64,000 nucleotides of DNA from Peptoniphilus_A genitalis. GTDB taxonomy: Bacteria > Bacillota > Clostridia > Tissierellales > Peptoniphilaceae. This document shows, piece after piece, positions 27,196-35,734 of this stretch. Position numbers and translations under genes: made by a program. Numbering within the stretch: the stretch's first letter is position 1; every line of letters begins with the position of its first letter. The stretch is from assembly GCF_949769225.1 (NCBI RefSeq), contig NZ_CATKPB010000005.1; one strand, given 5' to 3'. The notes beneath the pieces were generated by a model. That model ran no database searches and was not told the origin of the DNA. It saw only the letters and a program-made list of their open reading frames with translations.

Positions 27196-27872
27196 CTTTT
27201 TAAGATATCCCTTATGACTTGAGAAGCTAGTACCATACCACAAACTGGTGGAACAAAAGAGATTGACCCCGGTGTTCTATCGCCAGTTTTTATTGGAAGC
27301 TCACTGGAGCAAACCACCTTTAATTTTTTTATTCCCATCTCCTTCAATTTTTTCCTCATAATTCTTGCAAGGGGATCATTTTGTGTTTTTTCAATTTCCA
27401 TAACTTGAAACTTTGTAGGATCCAATCTATTACCTGCACCCATTGCAGAAATTATTTTTATATTTCTATCATATGCTTCCCTAATAATCAAAAGCTTAGA
27501 TGTAATCGTGTCAATTGCATCTACGACATAATCATAAGATTCAAAATCAATATCTCTAATATTTTCTTCACTTACAAATAAATCATATTTTTTTATTTTT
27601 AATTTTGGATTAATCTCAAGAAGTCTTTCTTCACAAGCATCAACTTTCCTCATACCCAAAGTTTTGGTTGTGGCAAAAGCTTGTCTATTTATATTTGTTA
27701 TCTCATATTCATCACCATCAACAAGGCCTATCTCTCCTATTCCTGCTCTTACTAATGCCTCAACACAAGATCCGCCGACTCCACCAAGTCCAAATACAAT
27801 AACAGACTTATCATTTATTTTTTCGACATCTTCTTTAGGAATCATTCTCTCAGTTCTACTTAAAAATTCCAC
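27192..27872 (-). CDS. tcdA: tRNA threonylcarbamoyladenosine dehydratase TcdA-like
   Basis: E1-like ThiF/MoeB-fold protein that cyclises t6A37 in tRNA to ct6A using ATP. The nucleotide loop VFGLGGVGGSCVEALVRAG and the LVDGDEYEITNINRQ motif are present, as are KVVCSSE and the C-terminal GSISFVPPVCGMVLAS signature of the TcdA/YgdL group. 226 residues fits, somewhat shorter than E. coli TcdA. GTG start with GGAGG four bases upstream. Lies between the SLH genes and pcrA. Confidence 0.88.
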   Translation of the reverse strand: MEFLSRTERMIPKEDVEKINDKSVIVFGLGGVGGSCVEALVRAGIGEIGLVDGDEYEITNINRQAFATTKTLGMRKVDACEERLLEINPKLKIKKYDLFVSEENIRDIDFESYDYVVDAIDTITSKLLIIREAYDRNIKIISAMGAGNRLDPTKFQVMEIEKTQNDPLARIMRKKLKEMGIKKLKVVCSSELPIKTGDRTPGSISFVPPVCGMVLASQVIRDILKS

Positions 27873-27884
27873 ATTTCCTCCAAT

Positions 27885-27915
27885 TTGAAAGGGCCGTCAA
27901 ATGAACAGCCCCTTT
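27885..27915 (-). terminator. Possible weak terminator or leader hairpin before tcdA
   Basis: AAAGGGCCGT and ACAGCCCCTTT can pair with one bulge; the following T tract is short and runs into the tcdA ribosome site. It may end the SLH transcript or be a leader structure. Confidence 0.4.
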
Positions 27916-27919
27916 AATC

Positions 27920-28987
27920 TTATTTTAATTTTATGTTTGTTAGACTATTTTCGCCAAGGATACCATAACCTTCAACGATGTCATTAATATTATGTTTTCT
28001 GAAAGTATTTACAGTTATAACTTGTCCTGGACCAAACCTATCAGAATCAGATTCAGTTACTTTAATCCTTATAAAATTAACATTTTTACTTTGTATTATT
28101 TCTATGACTTGACCCTTAAAGTTAATTGGTATGTTAGCTTCCGCGGCTTCTAAATCTCTATAATCAATAGTTTTATTGTTTAAATCTTTATTAACTAAGA
28201 TAGAGTCTTTCTCATTTTTATTATTATCCTTGCTTAGCGAATTATTTTCACTAGCTTTATTATCTTCAGGCTTAACTAGTAAGTCTTCGGTGTTAACATC
28301 TTTTGGTTTCCTTACCTTATCTAGGTTTTTATTAAAATACTCAAGGGACTTAGAAGTTAATACTGCAATTTCACTTCTTCTTATTGCAAGATTTCCGTTA
28401 AAATTACCTTCTGAACCAGTATTAGTAAAAATATTTGAATTAACAAGATTTGGAAGGTATTCCATAGTTAGGGGATGAATTTTTTTCATATCCTTATACT
28501 TTAAGTTACTTCTATCTTGACTTTTTTCAATATTCAAAGCTCTTGCAAAATAAACTGCAATGGAATTTCTATTTGGATAAAGCTTATTATCTAAGAATCC
28601 TCTTTCACGAGCATTTATTAATGTCTTTTCAGTGATTGTGCCGTGGTATAAGTTAAAGCAAATTGCATCTTTTGCCCAGTCTATAACTCCATTGGCATTT
28701 GCCATTTCCATGTAAGCTTCTCTAGCTAATTTCATTTCATCATCACTATGATTTGAAAGAGTTTTAATAATTTGCATTGTTTCCAAAAAGCTAACAGGAT
28801 TGTTTGGTCTAAAAGTTCCATCTTCATAACCATTTAAAATGTTTTTGTTTGATAATTCTTCCACATACTTATAAGCCCATTCTGTCTTTCCACTATTCTT
28901 TACATCTGTAAAAGATTTAGCAAAGATACTCCCTGGTGCTAATATAATTGAAAAAACTAAACTTATTGCTATAATTTTCTTTTTCAT
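27920..28987 (-). CDS. SLH-domain surface protein (short paralogue)
   Basis: 355-residue secreted protein. A signal peptide (about 1-23, KKKIIAISLVFSIILAPGS) is followed by three S-layer homology motifs: FTDVKNSGKTEWAYKYVEEL, a degenerate second one with WAKDAICFNLYHG, and a third with NGNLAIRRSEIAVL. SLH domains hold proteins to pyruvylated cell-wall polymers. A Lys/Asp/Asn-rich linker (about 218-265) leads to a small beta-rich C-terminal domain of unknown role (NFKGQVIEII onward). The same N-terminal architecture is in the larger neighbour, so the two are paralogues. It has its own extended -10 promoter. Confidence 0.85.
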   Translation of the reverse strand: MKKKIIAISLVFSIILAPGSIFAKSFTDVKNSGKTEWAYKYVEELSNKNILNGYEDGTFRPNNPVSFLETMQIIKTLSNHSDDEMKLAREAYMEMANANGVIDWAKDAICFNLYHGTITEKTLINARERGFLDNKLYPNRNSIAVYFARALNIEKSQDRSNLKYKDMKKIHPLTMEYLPNLVNSNIFTNTGSEGNFNGNLAIRRSEIAVLTSKSLEYFNKNLDKVRKPKDVNTEDLLVKPEDNKASENNSLSKDNNKNEKDSILVNKDLNNKTIDYRDLEAAEANIPINFKGQVIEIIQSKNVNFIRIKVTESDSDRFGPGQVITVNTFRKHNINDIVEGYGILGENSLTNIKLK

Positions 28988-29005
28988 CTAATCACTCCGC
29001 CCTAA

Positions 29006-29014
29006 ATTATAGCA
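29006..29014 (-). promoter_or_regulatory. Extended -10 promoter of the short SLH gene
   Basis: TGCTATAAT on the minus strand, about 20 bases before the start codon, immediately after the terminator of the larger SLH gene. Confidence 0.6.
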
Positions 29015-29027
29015 CAAATTTTGGCAA

Positions 29028-29059
29028 AAAAATAGAAACCACAACGGGTTTCTATTTTT
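29028..29059 (-). terminator. Terminator of the large SLH gene
   Basis: Perfect 13-bp stem AAAAATAGAAACC / GGTTTCTATTTTT around a 6-base loop, followed by T residues on the minus strand. Confidence 0.9.
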
Positions 29060-29064
29060 CGCTA

Positions 29065-31098
29065 TTAATTAATAACAAGAATATCTCTACTGTTATTATT
29101 GGTTCTAGCATTATTGTCTCTTAAAACATCATTATAACTCCTAATATATCTACTATATCTATAAGTGTTTAGTTCTTTTTCTGGCTTACCTTCTTCTCTC
29201 ATATTAAATAAAGCTTGAATTTTTCCATCAGAATCAATATATCCATCGCAAGATATTACAGCATATCTATCATAATTTTTAGTGTTAGGAATTTTAAAAG
29301 TTTTTGTATTATCTAATTTACTATTATTTGATTGAATAACTTTCAATTCAAGATTCGTTACATAACTGTCAAAAGCATACTCATTATTAATACTTAAAAC
29401 TTGCAACATAGCACTAAATTTAGAATCACGAGATATTAATCTAATCGAAGTAACATATCCACTTCCATCTAATTCTATTATTGCATTTTCATCCTTTAAA
29501 TCTGATGGATTAAGTTGAGATAACCTTAACTCGTTTCCGTCTTTATAAATCTTATAATTATTTGCTAAATAATAGATTTTATTTGTTCCTCTCTCTGGTT
29601 CAAAGTAAATATAAAAATTGTCATTATACTTATTTGTCCAAGGTGATTCTTTATTACTGTATTCTCTTATTACACCAATTAATGTAGTATTTTTTTCATT
29701 ATTAGATGCAAGTCCTTTGGCAACTTTATAATTTACATAAAGACTAATCTGATCCCTAAAAGATAGTCTATCTAAATCTTTTGTTTCATTAGTAATATAA
29801 AACTCATAAGTCTTGCCATCGCTTAATTTTAATTTAATTGATGCCTTATCCTTATTAGTATTTTCTATAGAAATAATTTGTCCCTTTACATAAGCTTCTT
29901 TAGGGAACACTGTCATTTCTGTTATTTTATTATCAGAATTTGTCTTAAATTCAACTAAGTCATCTACTGCAATGTCTTCTAATTTTAAATCTTTGCCATA
30001 GGCTTTGATTTTTACATTTTTATCTAAATCAAAAGTTTTTGTATCTGATGTTGATATTTTTGAAGTAGTTCTAAAGTTTATAGAATCTGAGTTGTCTCTG
30101 TATCTAAGAGTGATTTGATTGTTGCCCTTAGAGTTTACATATCCAACCATGTCAAGCATTGCATTTGTAACTGTTATAGTCTTTGCAGTACCTTCTCTTT
30201 CACCAGACTTAGCCTTAACATATTCAATTTCAACTTCTTGGCCAGCCTTAATATCTTCAAGCTTGATGTCCTTATCTTTTAATTTATACTTTGTGTTGCT
30301 ATCAATGTCAAAAGAATATTTCGAACCTTTAGTTTCGATTATAACAACATTAACATTATTAAGCTTTGATGAAAGGATAACTGTACCCTTTAATTTTTCC
30401 GTTTTTGCTTCAATTTTATTTTTTTCTGCATAATCAAAAGAAGCCTTTGTAATTATTGCAGTTTCGGCACGAGTAATTGACCTTTCTCCTTCAAAGTTTC
30501 CATCAGAACCAGTTGAAGTAAATATTTTTGCATCAACAAGAGAAGATAAGTATCCCTTAAGCGTATCACTCATTTTGTCTTTATCATTGTGTTTTAATAG
30601 GTTTGTGTTTCCATTAGGACTAAGTTGTAATGCTCTTGCAAAGAAAATTGCTATGTCGCCTCTGCTTGGGTATTCCCTACCACTTATTTTAAAGAAGCCT
30701 CTTTCACTTGCCTTCTTTAAAGAGTTTTCATCTAGGTAACCTCTGTGAAGTGCTAAACATATTGCATCTTCTGCCCAAGAGTTTACACCCTTCTCTTTAG
30801 CAAGTTTAGAATATTTTTCTTTAGCAGTTTTTATTTCTTGATCACTTGGTCTTAAAATTTGCTTAATAAGTTGTAAAAGCTCTTCTAGAGAAACAGGTTC
30901 ACCTGGTTTAAACTCTCCATCAGGGTGTCCACTAATAATATTGTTGTCACTTAATTTATCAATTGCATCGTAAGCCCAAGAATATTTGTTATTTTTCTTT
31001 TTTACATCTTTGAACTCTTTTGCAAAAGTTGCACTTGGTGCTAGCATTAAAGCTGCAAGTCCAAGAGCAGCAGCTCTCTTTAAATTATTGGATTTCAT
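29065..31098 (-). CDS. SLH-domain surface protein (large paralogue)
   Basis: 677-residue secreted protein with a signal peptide (about 1-26, ALGLAALMLAPSATFA) and three N-terminal SLH motifs (first: FKDVKKKNNKYSWAYDAIDK; third: GERSITRAETAIITKASFDY). The remainder (about 230-677) is beta-rich with repeated small units of the form VKGQIISIENT / LKLEDIAVDDLVEF, resembling repeated OB- or DUF5666-like folds. The end is Asn/Arg-rich. The gene is flanked by its own promoter and terminator. Function beyond wall attachment is unknown; a structural surface-layer role is likely. Confidence 0.85.
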   Translation of the reverse strand: MKSNNLKRAAALGLAALMLAPSATFAKEFKDVKKKNNKYSWAYDAIDKLSDNNIISGHPDGEFKPGEPVSLEELLQLIKQILRPSDQEIKTAKEKYSKLAKEKGVNSWAEDAICLALHRGYLDENSLKKASERGFFKISGREYPSRGDIAIFFARALQLSPNGNTNLLKHNDKDKMSDTLKGYLSSLVDAKIFTSTGSDGNFEGERSITRAETAIITKASFDYAEKNKIEAKTEKLKGTVILSSKLNNVNVVIIETKGSKYSFDIDSNTKYKLKDKDIKLEDIKAGQEVEIEYVKAKSGEREGTAKTITVTNAMLDMVGYVNSKGNNQITLRYRDNSDSINFRTTSKISTSDTKTFDLDKNVKIKAYGKDLKLEDIAVDDLVEFKTNSDNKITEMTVFPKEAYVKGQIISIENTNKDKASIKLKLSDGKTYEFYITNETKDLDRLSFRDQISLYVNYKVAKGLASNNEKNTTLIGVIREYSNKESPWTNKYNDNFYIYFEPERGTNKIYYLANNYKIYKDGNELRLSQLNPSDLKDENAIIELDGSGYVTSIRLISRDSKFSAMLQVLSINNEYAFDSYVTNLELKVIQSNNSKLDNTKTFKIPNTKNYDRYAVISCDGYIDSDGKIQALFNMREEGKPEKELNTYRYSRYIRSYNDVLRDNNARTNNNSRDILVIN

Positions 31099-31134
31099 AA
31101 TAAAACCTCCATTTTCTTTCTACTTCTTTTAATC

Positions 31135-31143
31135 ATTATAACA
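31135..31143 (-). promoter_or_regulatory. Extended -10 promoter of the large SLH gene
   Basis: TGTTATAAT on the minus strand, about 40 bases before the start; -35 weak. The rest of the 207-base divergent gap holds only the opposing promoter. Confidence 0.6.
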
Positions 31144-31222
31144 TAAATCTACTTTCATGAAGTTTATAATTTATTAAAAATCTATTAAATTAGCTAGTGA
31201 AAGTCTTAATTACGTCAATAAT

Positions 31223-31253
31223 TTGAATAAACTTGTCCTTTATTTGGTATAAT
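31223..31253 (+). promoter_or_regulatory. Promoter of the siroheme-like/cupin/CC-motif operon
   Basis: TGGTATAAT extended -10 (31245-31253) with TTGAAT 19 bases upstream of the hexamer; about 50 bases before the AAAGGAG site of the first gene. Confidence 0.6.
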
Positions 31254-31305
31254 TAAGCTAAGTGATACATACACTAACGCAAAAAAATTTTAAAGGAGTG
31301 ATAAG

Positions 31306-32118
31306 ATGCGATACTTGCCAGTGAGCTTAGATACTCTCGACAAAAAAATTCTAATTTTGGGAGGAGGTTATCTTGCCTATTCTGCTTTGAAGTCTGTTAT
31401 GGATTCAGAAGCAGAAATATACATGATAGGAGATTCTTTTACAACAAATATTGTAAATATAGCAGAAAAGTCTGATGGTAAAATTAAATTAAAGGAACAC
31501 GAAGTGGATAAAGACTTTATGTTTATGGGATATGATTATATCTTGATAGCAACTGAAGACTTTGAGGTTAATGAAGCTATAGAAAAAAGAGCTTCTTCAA
31601 GAAAAATGCTTTATCAAAGGTTTGACATCTTGTCTAAGTCTCTAATGTCTATTAATAAGTCTATTGAACGAGGACCTTTAACTTTTTCTCTAAATTCTTC
31701 AAAAATTAACCCAACTATTACAGATATTATTTTTGAAGATTTAGAAAGATTTTCTGAAAGCTATAGCATTGAAAAAATTAATATCCTAAATGAAATTAGA
31801 TCAGAATTAGTTCGTAAAAATTCACAAAATATCGATGAAATTATTAGAAGACTGTATGAAAGTGAAACTATTAATCTTTCAACTTTCTTGGATAAGATGC
31901 CTGGATATAAGATTGAGGATTTAAAATCATCAGAAGATTTAATTGATTCAATTGAAAATGGCAAAGAAATTAAGACAGAAAAAGAATCTACGATGGAAGA
32001 TGATCAGATTATAAAGAAAAATCTTGATGATGCGAAAAACACTTCAAGAGATCAGGATCTTGATAAGTCGAATTTAAATTTAGATTCTTTTAAAAATTTA
32101 GATAAGTTTGAAAAATAA
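31306..32118 (+). CDS. Siroheme synthase N-domain-like NAD-binding protein
   Basis: 270 residues. The first ~115 form a Rossmann domain with ILILGGGYLAYSALKSV (15-31), and the following helical part resembles the dimerisation/ferrochelatase domain of precorrin-2 dehydrogenases (Met8, CysG N-terminus), including LTFSLNSSKINP. The last ~75 residues are a charged, Asp/Lys/Ser-rich tail not typical of that family. No other siroheme or cobalamin gene lies nearby; the neighbours are a cupin and a CC-motif protein. Either it is a lone precorrin-2 dehydrogenase or the fold has been reused for another redox role. AAAGGAGTGAT precedes the ATG. Confidence 0.7.
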   Translation: MRYLPVSLDTLDKKILILGGGYLAYSALKSVMDSEAEIYMIGDSFTTNIVNIAEKSDGKIKLKEHEVDKDFMFMGYDYILIATEDFEVNEAIEKRASSRKMLYQRFDILSKSLMSINKSIERGPLTFSLNSSKINPTITDIIFEDLERFSESYSIEKINILNEIRSELVRKNSQNIDEIIRRLYESETINLSTFLDKMPGYKIEDLKSSEDLIDSIENGKEIKTEKESTMEDDQIIKKNLDDAKNTSRDQDLDKSNLNLDSFKNLDKFEK

Positions 32119-32141
32119 TTTTTTAAGAAAGGATGTATAAA

Positions 32142-32429
32142 ATGATTGGTTATGTAGGAAGTATGCCTGGTAAAGTTTTTAACGAAAAAGAATTTACTTT
32201 AGTAAAAAAAGTTTTAGCCTCTGGAGAAACTATTGAGAAACACAACCACCCTGGCTTTACTGTACTTGTAACTATTGTGAAGGGTGAAATAAAAGTACTA
32301 TTAAATGACGAAGAAGATAGAGAGTTTGAACCAGGCAAAGTTTTAAAATTTGATGGTGAAAATTACATTTCTATTGAGGCAGTTAAGTCTAGTGAATTTT
32401 TTGTTACTCTAATTAAGAAAAGTGAATAA
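32142..32429 (+). CDS. Small single-domain cupin
   Basis: 95-residue cupin barrel. Motif 1 is approximated by SGETIEKHNHPGFTVLVTIVKGEI (metal ligands likely the two His and a downstream residue), and motif 2 by FEPGKVLKFDGENYISIEA. The usual second-motif His is not obvious, so metal binding may be partial. The ATG nine bases downstream of the first possible one is preferred because AAGAAAGGA is then correctly spaced. Function unknown; small cupins of this kind often act as sensors or accessory proteins. Confidence 0.78.
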   Translation: MIGYVGSMPGKVFNEKEFTLVKKVLASGETIEKHNHPGFTVLVTIVKGEIKVLLNDEEDREFEPGKVLKFDGENYISIEAVKSSEFFVTLIKKSE

Positions 32430-32430
32430 T

Positions 32431-32733
32431 ATGAAAATTCATTTATCCGATGATCTCTTAGAATATCTTAGAGATAAAGGGGCTACTGTAATTACCGTAG
32501 ATAAGATTACTAGTAAATCTTGTTGCGGCAGTGGTCTCCCATCTTCTGATGTATATTTAGGACAATCTAAAAGAAAAGATAAGAAGTATAATGTTTATGA
32601 AGTAAATAATGTTGAAGTATTCATTGATAAAGATCTTTTCTTTATAGATGATATGTGTAACATTGAACTTCTAAACTTGCCTCTTACAAAAAGTCTTACG
32701 GCAAACTTTTTAGATTATAAAAAACTAATTTAA
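32431..32733 (+). CDS. CC/Se-motif family small protein
   Basis: A 100-residue protein with a double-cysteine motif (KSCCGSG, C31-C32) after a short beta-strand region, resembling the family annotated as CC/Se motif (seleno)proteins, in which one position can be selenocysteine. Here the motif is encoded by ordinary Cys codons with no in-frame TGA. A further Cys (DDMCNIE) lies in the C-terminal third. A GTG nine bases upstream overlaps the cupin stop; the ATG at 32431 is preferred. Function is unknown; thiol or metal/sulfur chemistry is the natural guess. Third gene of its operon. Confidence 0.65.
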   Translation: MKIHLSDDLLEYLRDKGATVITVDKITSKSCCGSGLPSSDVYLGQSKRKDKKYNVYEVNNVEVFIDKDLFFIDDMCNIELLNLPLTKSLTANFLDYKKLI

Positions 32734-32751
32734 TATAAGGGGTAATACTAA

Positions 32752-32785
32752 AAGAACCTCATGATTAAATTCATGAGGTTCTTAT
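32752..32785. terminator. Bidirectional terminator
   Basis: Perfect 13-bp stem AAGAACCTCATGA / TCATGAGGTTCTT with loop TTAAAT, between the CC-motif gene (plus) and ppsA (minus). Confidence 0.9.
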
Positions 32786-32804
32786 TTTATTAGATTTAAT
32801 GTTT

Positions 32805-35147
32805 TTACATTTGTCTAAGTTTTTTAAGAATTATTTTTTGTTCAACACTTGCAACAAGTCTTCTAGTGTAATCAACTGTATCAGGGTTAACTGACATAGA
32901 AGTTATACCACACTCAACAAGGAATTCTGCAAGTTCTGGATATTGACTTGGTCCTTGTCCACATATTGAGCATGTGATTCCCTTCTTATTTGCTGCATCG
33001 ATAATTGTCTTAAGGGCAATTTTAACTGCATCATTTCTTTCATCAAAGTATCCCATGTTATTAAGGATTCCAGAATCTCTATCTGCTCCCATTACTAGTT
33101 GTGTTAGGTCGTTTGATCCAATTGAGAATCCATCAACTAATTCTGCAAATTCTTCAGCTTGAAGAACTACTGCAGGAACTTCTGCCATGATCCAAATTTT
33201 AAAGTTCTTTGATTGAACTAGACCTTCTTCAGCCATGATTCCCTTTACAACCTTAAGCTCTTGTGGAGTTCTAACAAATGGTAGCATAACAATTACGTTA
33301 GTAAGTCCGTACTCTTCTCTAACCTTTTTGATTGCTTGACACTCTAATCTAAATCCCTTTTCGTATTCTGGAGAAATATATCTTGAAACACCTCTCCAAC
33401 CAATCATTGGGTTTGCTTCAATTGGTTCTACTTCATCTCCACCCTTTAGGCCTCTAAATTCATTTGTTCTAAAGTCACTAGTTCTTACAACGAGATTCTT
33501 AGGATAAATTGCTTGAGCAACTTTAGAGATACCTTCAGCAAGTTTATCTACCATTAGGTCTCCTTGACCAGTCTTTACAAGATACATTGGGTGAGCACCA
33601 ATCATATTAGTGAAGATAAATTCAGTTCTCATTAGACCAATACCATCCATCGGTAGGTTTTTATATTTATCGATTAGTCCTGGTTCGCCAAGATTCATAT
33701 AAATCTTAGTAGCAGTTGTTGGAGCAAAGATATGTCTTAGTTCATCAATATTTCCAAGGCTTGGTCCTGAAGATTGGCTTTCAGTTTTCTTTTCTTCTTT
33801 TTCTTTAAGGACTTCGCCGTCATAAACAATACCTCTTACAGCATCAACTGTAACAGTGTCCCCTGTCTTAAGAGATTTTGTAGCATTTTTAGCACCAACT
33901 ATACAAGGTATTTGTAATTCTCTTGATACAATTGCTGCGTGACATGTTCTTCCACCTTCGTCAGTAACAACACCAGCACACTTTCTCATAGCAGGTACCA
34001 TGTCAGGGTTTGTCATTGCAGTTACAAGAACATCCCCTTCTTCTACAAGGTTGATTTCTGAAATATCCTTAATTAGTTTTACCTTACCTCTGCCAATCCC
34101 TGGTGAAGCTGGTAGACCTTTACATAGTGTAACTAATTTTTCTTCCTTCTTTTCTTCAAGAGTAGTTATAGGTCTTGATTGTAGGAAGTAAAATTCTTTT
34201 GTATCTGTATCAAAACCCCATTCAGTATCTTGTACTGAACCATAAAGCTTTTCTACCTTAAGTCCTCTTTCAATAAGAGTATCAAGCTCTTCTGGTGATA
34301 AAGCTTCTGCCTTTATAGCATCTTCTCCTAAAACATCTTTTACATTAACTGTTCTAGTTCCAACACCATTTTCGTTTTTAATTACCATGTATTCTTTTTC
34401 AGAAATATTTTTTTCAATAACTTTTTTTGTTTTTTTATCAATAATGTATTCGTCAGGAGTAACTATACCTGAAACAACAGCTTCTCCAAGTCCATAAGAT
34501 GCGTTAATCATCATTTCATCTGTAGAGTTGTTAATTGGGTTTGCTGTGAACATAACACCAGACTTTTCTGAGTTAACCATTTTTTGAATTACAACAGAAA
34601 GAGCTACGTCAAAGTGATCATAGTTTTGTTTTTCTCTGTAATAAATTGCTCTAGATGTCCAAAGTGATGCAAAGCAATCTCTGATGTGGTTTAGAAGTTC
34701 TTCTTCGCCGCTAATGTGTAAGTAAGTATCTTGTTGTCCTGCAAAGGATGCATCTGGAAGGTCTTCTGCAGTAGCAGATGATCTAACTGCAACTTCTGGG
34801 TCTTTAACACCAATGTTTTCAGAAAATTCTCTGTAAGCTCTTAGGATTTCTTCTTCAAGTTCAGGATCAAAGTCTTTTTCTTTAATCTTAGTTTGAATTT
34901 CCTTTGAAACATTTGTAAGGTCATCAACATTTTCAACGTCTACAGCTTCCATTAAAAATTTAACAACTTCATCAAGTTCTGCGTATTTAATAAATTTAGT
35001 GTAAGCTTCTGCTGTTACACAAAATCCTGGAGGCACTGGTAGACCAAAATTAGTTAACTCACCAAGGTTAGCTCCTTTTCCTCCGACAATTCCTACATCT
35101 TCTTTACCGATTTCATCAAACCATTTAATATAATTATACTTAGACAT
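32805..35147 (-). CDS. ppsA: Phosphoenolpyruvate synthase
   Basis: Converts pyruvate and ATP to PEP, AMP and phosphate, the gluconeogenic route to PEP, which also feeds the shikimate operon of this window. Order: N-terminal ATP-grasp domain (VGGKGANLGEL, VRSSATAEDLPDASFAGQQDT), swivelling phosphohistidine domain with His403 in GGRTCHAAIVSRE, and a C-terminal TIM barrel ending CSICGQGPS. 780 residues fits PEP synthase better than pyruvate phosphate dikinase (about 870-890). AAGGAGGAG precedes the ATG; it has its own promoter and a shared terminator. Confidence 0.94.
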   Translation of the reverse strand: MSKYNYIKWFDEIGKEDVGIVGGKGANLGELTNFGLPVPPGFCVTAEAYTKFIKYAELDEVVKFLMEAVDVENVDDLTNVSKEIQTKIKEKDFDPELEEEILRAYREFSENIGVKDPEVAVRSSATAEDLPDASFAGQQDTYLHISGEEELLNHIRDCFASLWTSRAIYYREKQNYDHFDVALSVVIQKMVNSEKSGVMFTANPINNSTDEMMINASYGLGEAVVSGIVTPDEYIIDKKTKKVIEKNISEKEYMVIKNENGVGTRTVNVKDVLGEDAIKAEALSPEELDTLIERGLKVEKLYGSVQDTEWGFDTDTKEFYFLQSRPITTLEEKKEEKLVTLCKGLPASPGIGRGKVKLIKDISEINLVEEGDVLVTAMTNPDMVPAMRKCAGVVTDEGGRTCHAAIVSRELQIPCIVGAKNATKSLKTGDTVTVDAVRGIVYDGEVLKEKEEKKTESQSSGPSLGNIDELRHIFAPTTATKIYMNLGEPGLIDKYKNLPMDGIGLMRTEFIFTNMIGAHPMYLVKTGQGDLMVDKLAEGISKVAQAIYPKNLVVRTSDFRTNEFRGLKGGDEVEPIEANPMIGWRGVSRYISPEYEKGFRLECQAIKKVREEYGLTNVIVMLPFVRTPQELKVVKGIMAEEGLVQSKNFKIWIMAEVPAVVLQAEEFAELVDGFSIGSNDLTQLVMGADRDSGILNNMGYFDERNDAVKIALKTIIDAANKKGITCSICGQGPSQYPELAEFLVECGITSMSVNPDTVDYTRRLVASVEQKIILKKLRQM

Positions 35148-35171
35148 AACTCCTCCTTATTTTCTAAAAAT

Positions 35172-35199
35172 ATTATAACACATATATTATATATGTCAT
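35172..35199 (-). promoter_or_regulatory. Promoter of ppsA
   Basis: ATGACA (35194-35199) and TATAAT (35172-35177) on the minus strand, spacer 16, with an extended TGT before the -10. Confidence 0.7.
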
Positions 35200-35200
35200 A

Positions 35201-35734
35201 CTACTTTTTTAAAGATTTTCTAAGTTCATCAATAGACATTGTAGAAACATGGTCTCTAGGTATTTCTAATTTATCTACTAAGTGATAAATATCTTCCATA
35301 CTAGGTGCTTCTATCTCAACATAGGGCTTTGGGTAAGTCTCCTTATCCCAAGTATCTATGTCAATTACAAATTTTTTATAGGAATATTTTTTTCTATTTT
35401 TGTAACCTGTGTGATAGATATCATATCCAAGGCACTTCAGAATATTAATAAGATCATCTACACTGGTGATTTCTGTAGTGTGCTCTATATTATCTCTAAC
35501 TTTGAAGTCAGAAACATTTTCTTTAAAGGTAAAATATTTTTTCTCCCCATCAGAGGATTCAGAAATTCTAATTCTCAAATAGCCCTTCTTTTTATAAATC
35601 TTGTGGGCAGTTGAATTAATAGTAATATTGGTTTGATTTTCTTCTTTTACAAATTTGCCACCAATTTTTTTTATTTTATCTTCAAATTCTTCTACATTTA
35701 TATCAAGAAGCTTTACTTCAATCTCTCTTTCCAT
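35201..35734 (-). CDS. CYTH-domain protein (class IV cyclase / triphosphatase-like)
   Basis: 177 residues with the diagnostic EIEVK (ExExK) motif at 4-8 and alternating charged strands (YLRIRISES, YFTFKENVS, YVEIEAPS) forming the triphosphate tunnel. CYTH proteins include adenylate cyclase CyaB and thiamine- or inorganic triphosphatases. The sequence does not tell which; C-terminal length and motifs are closest to the class IV cyclase-like group. The start shares a base with the phosphoesterase stop. Last gene of an operon with that phosphoesterase and the SbcCD-like pair. Confidence 0.85.
   Translation of the reverse strand: MEREIEVKLLDINVEEFEDKIKKIGGKFVKEENQTNITINSTAHKIYKKKGYLRIRISESSDGEKKYFTFKENVSDFKVRDNIEHTTEITSVDDLINILKCLGYDIYHTGYKNRKKYSYKKFVIDIDTWDKETYPKPYVEIEAPSMEDIYHLVDKLEIPRDHVSTMSIDELRKSLKK

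Noticed and set aside
32805..35147. Pyruvate phosphate dikinase as the identity
   Set aside because: 780 residues and the motif pattern match PEP synthase; dikinases are about 100 residues longer.
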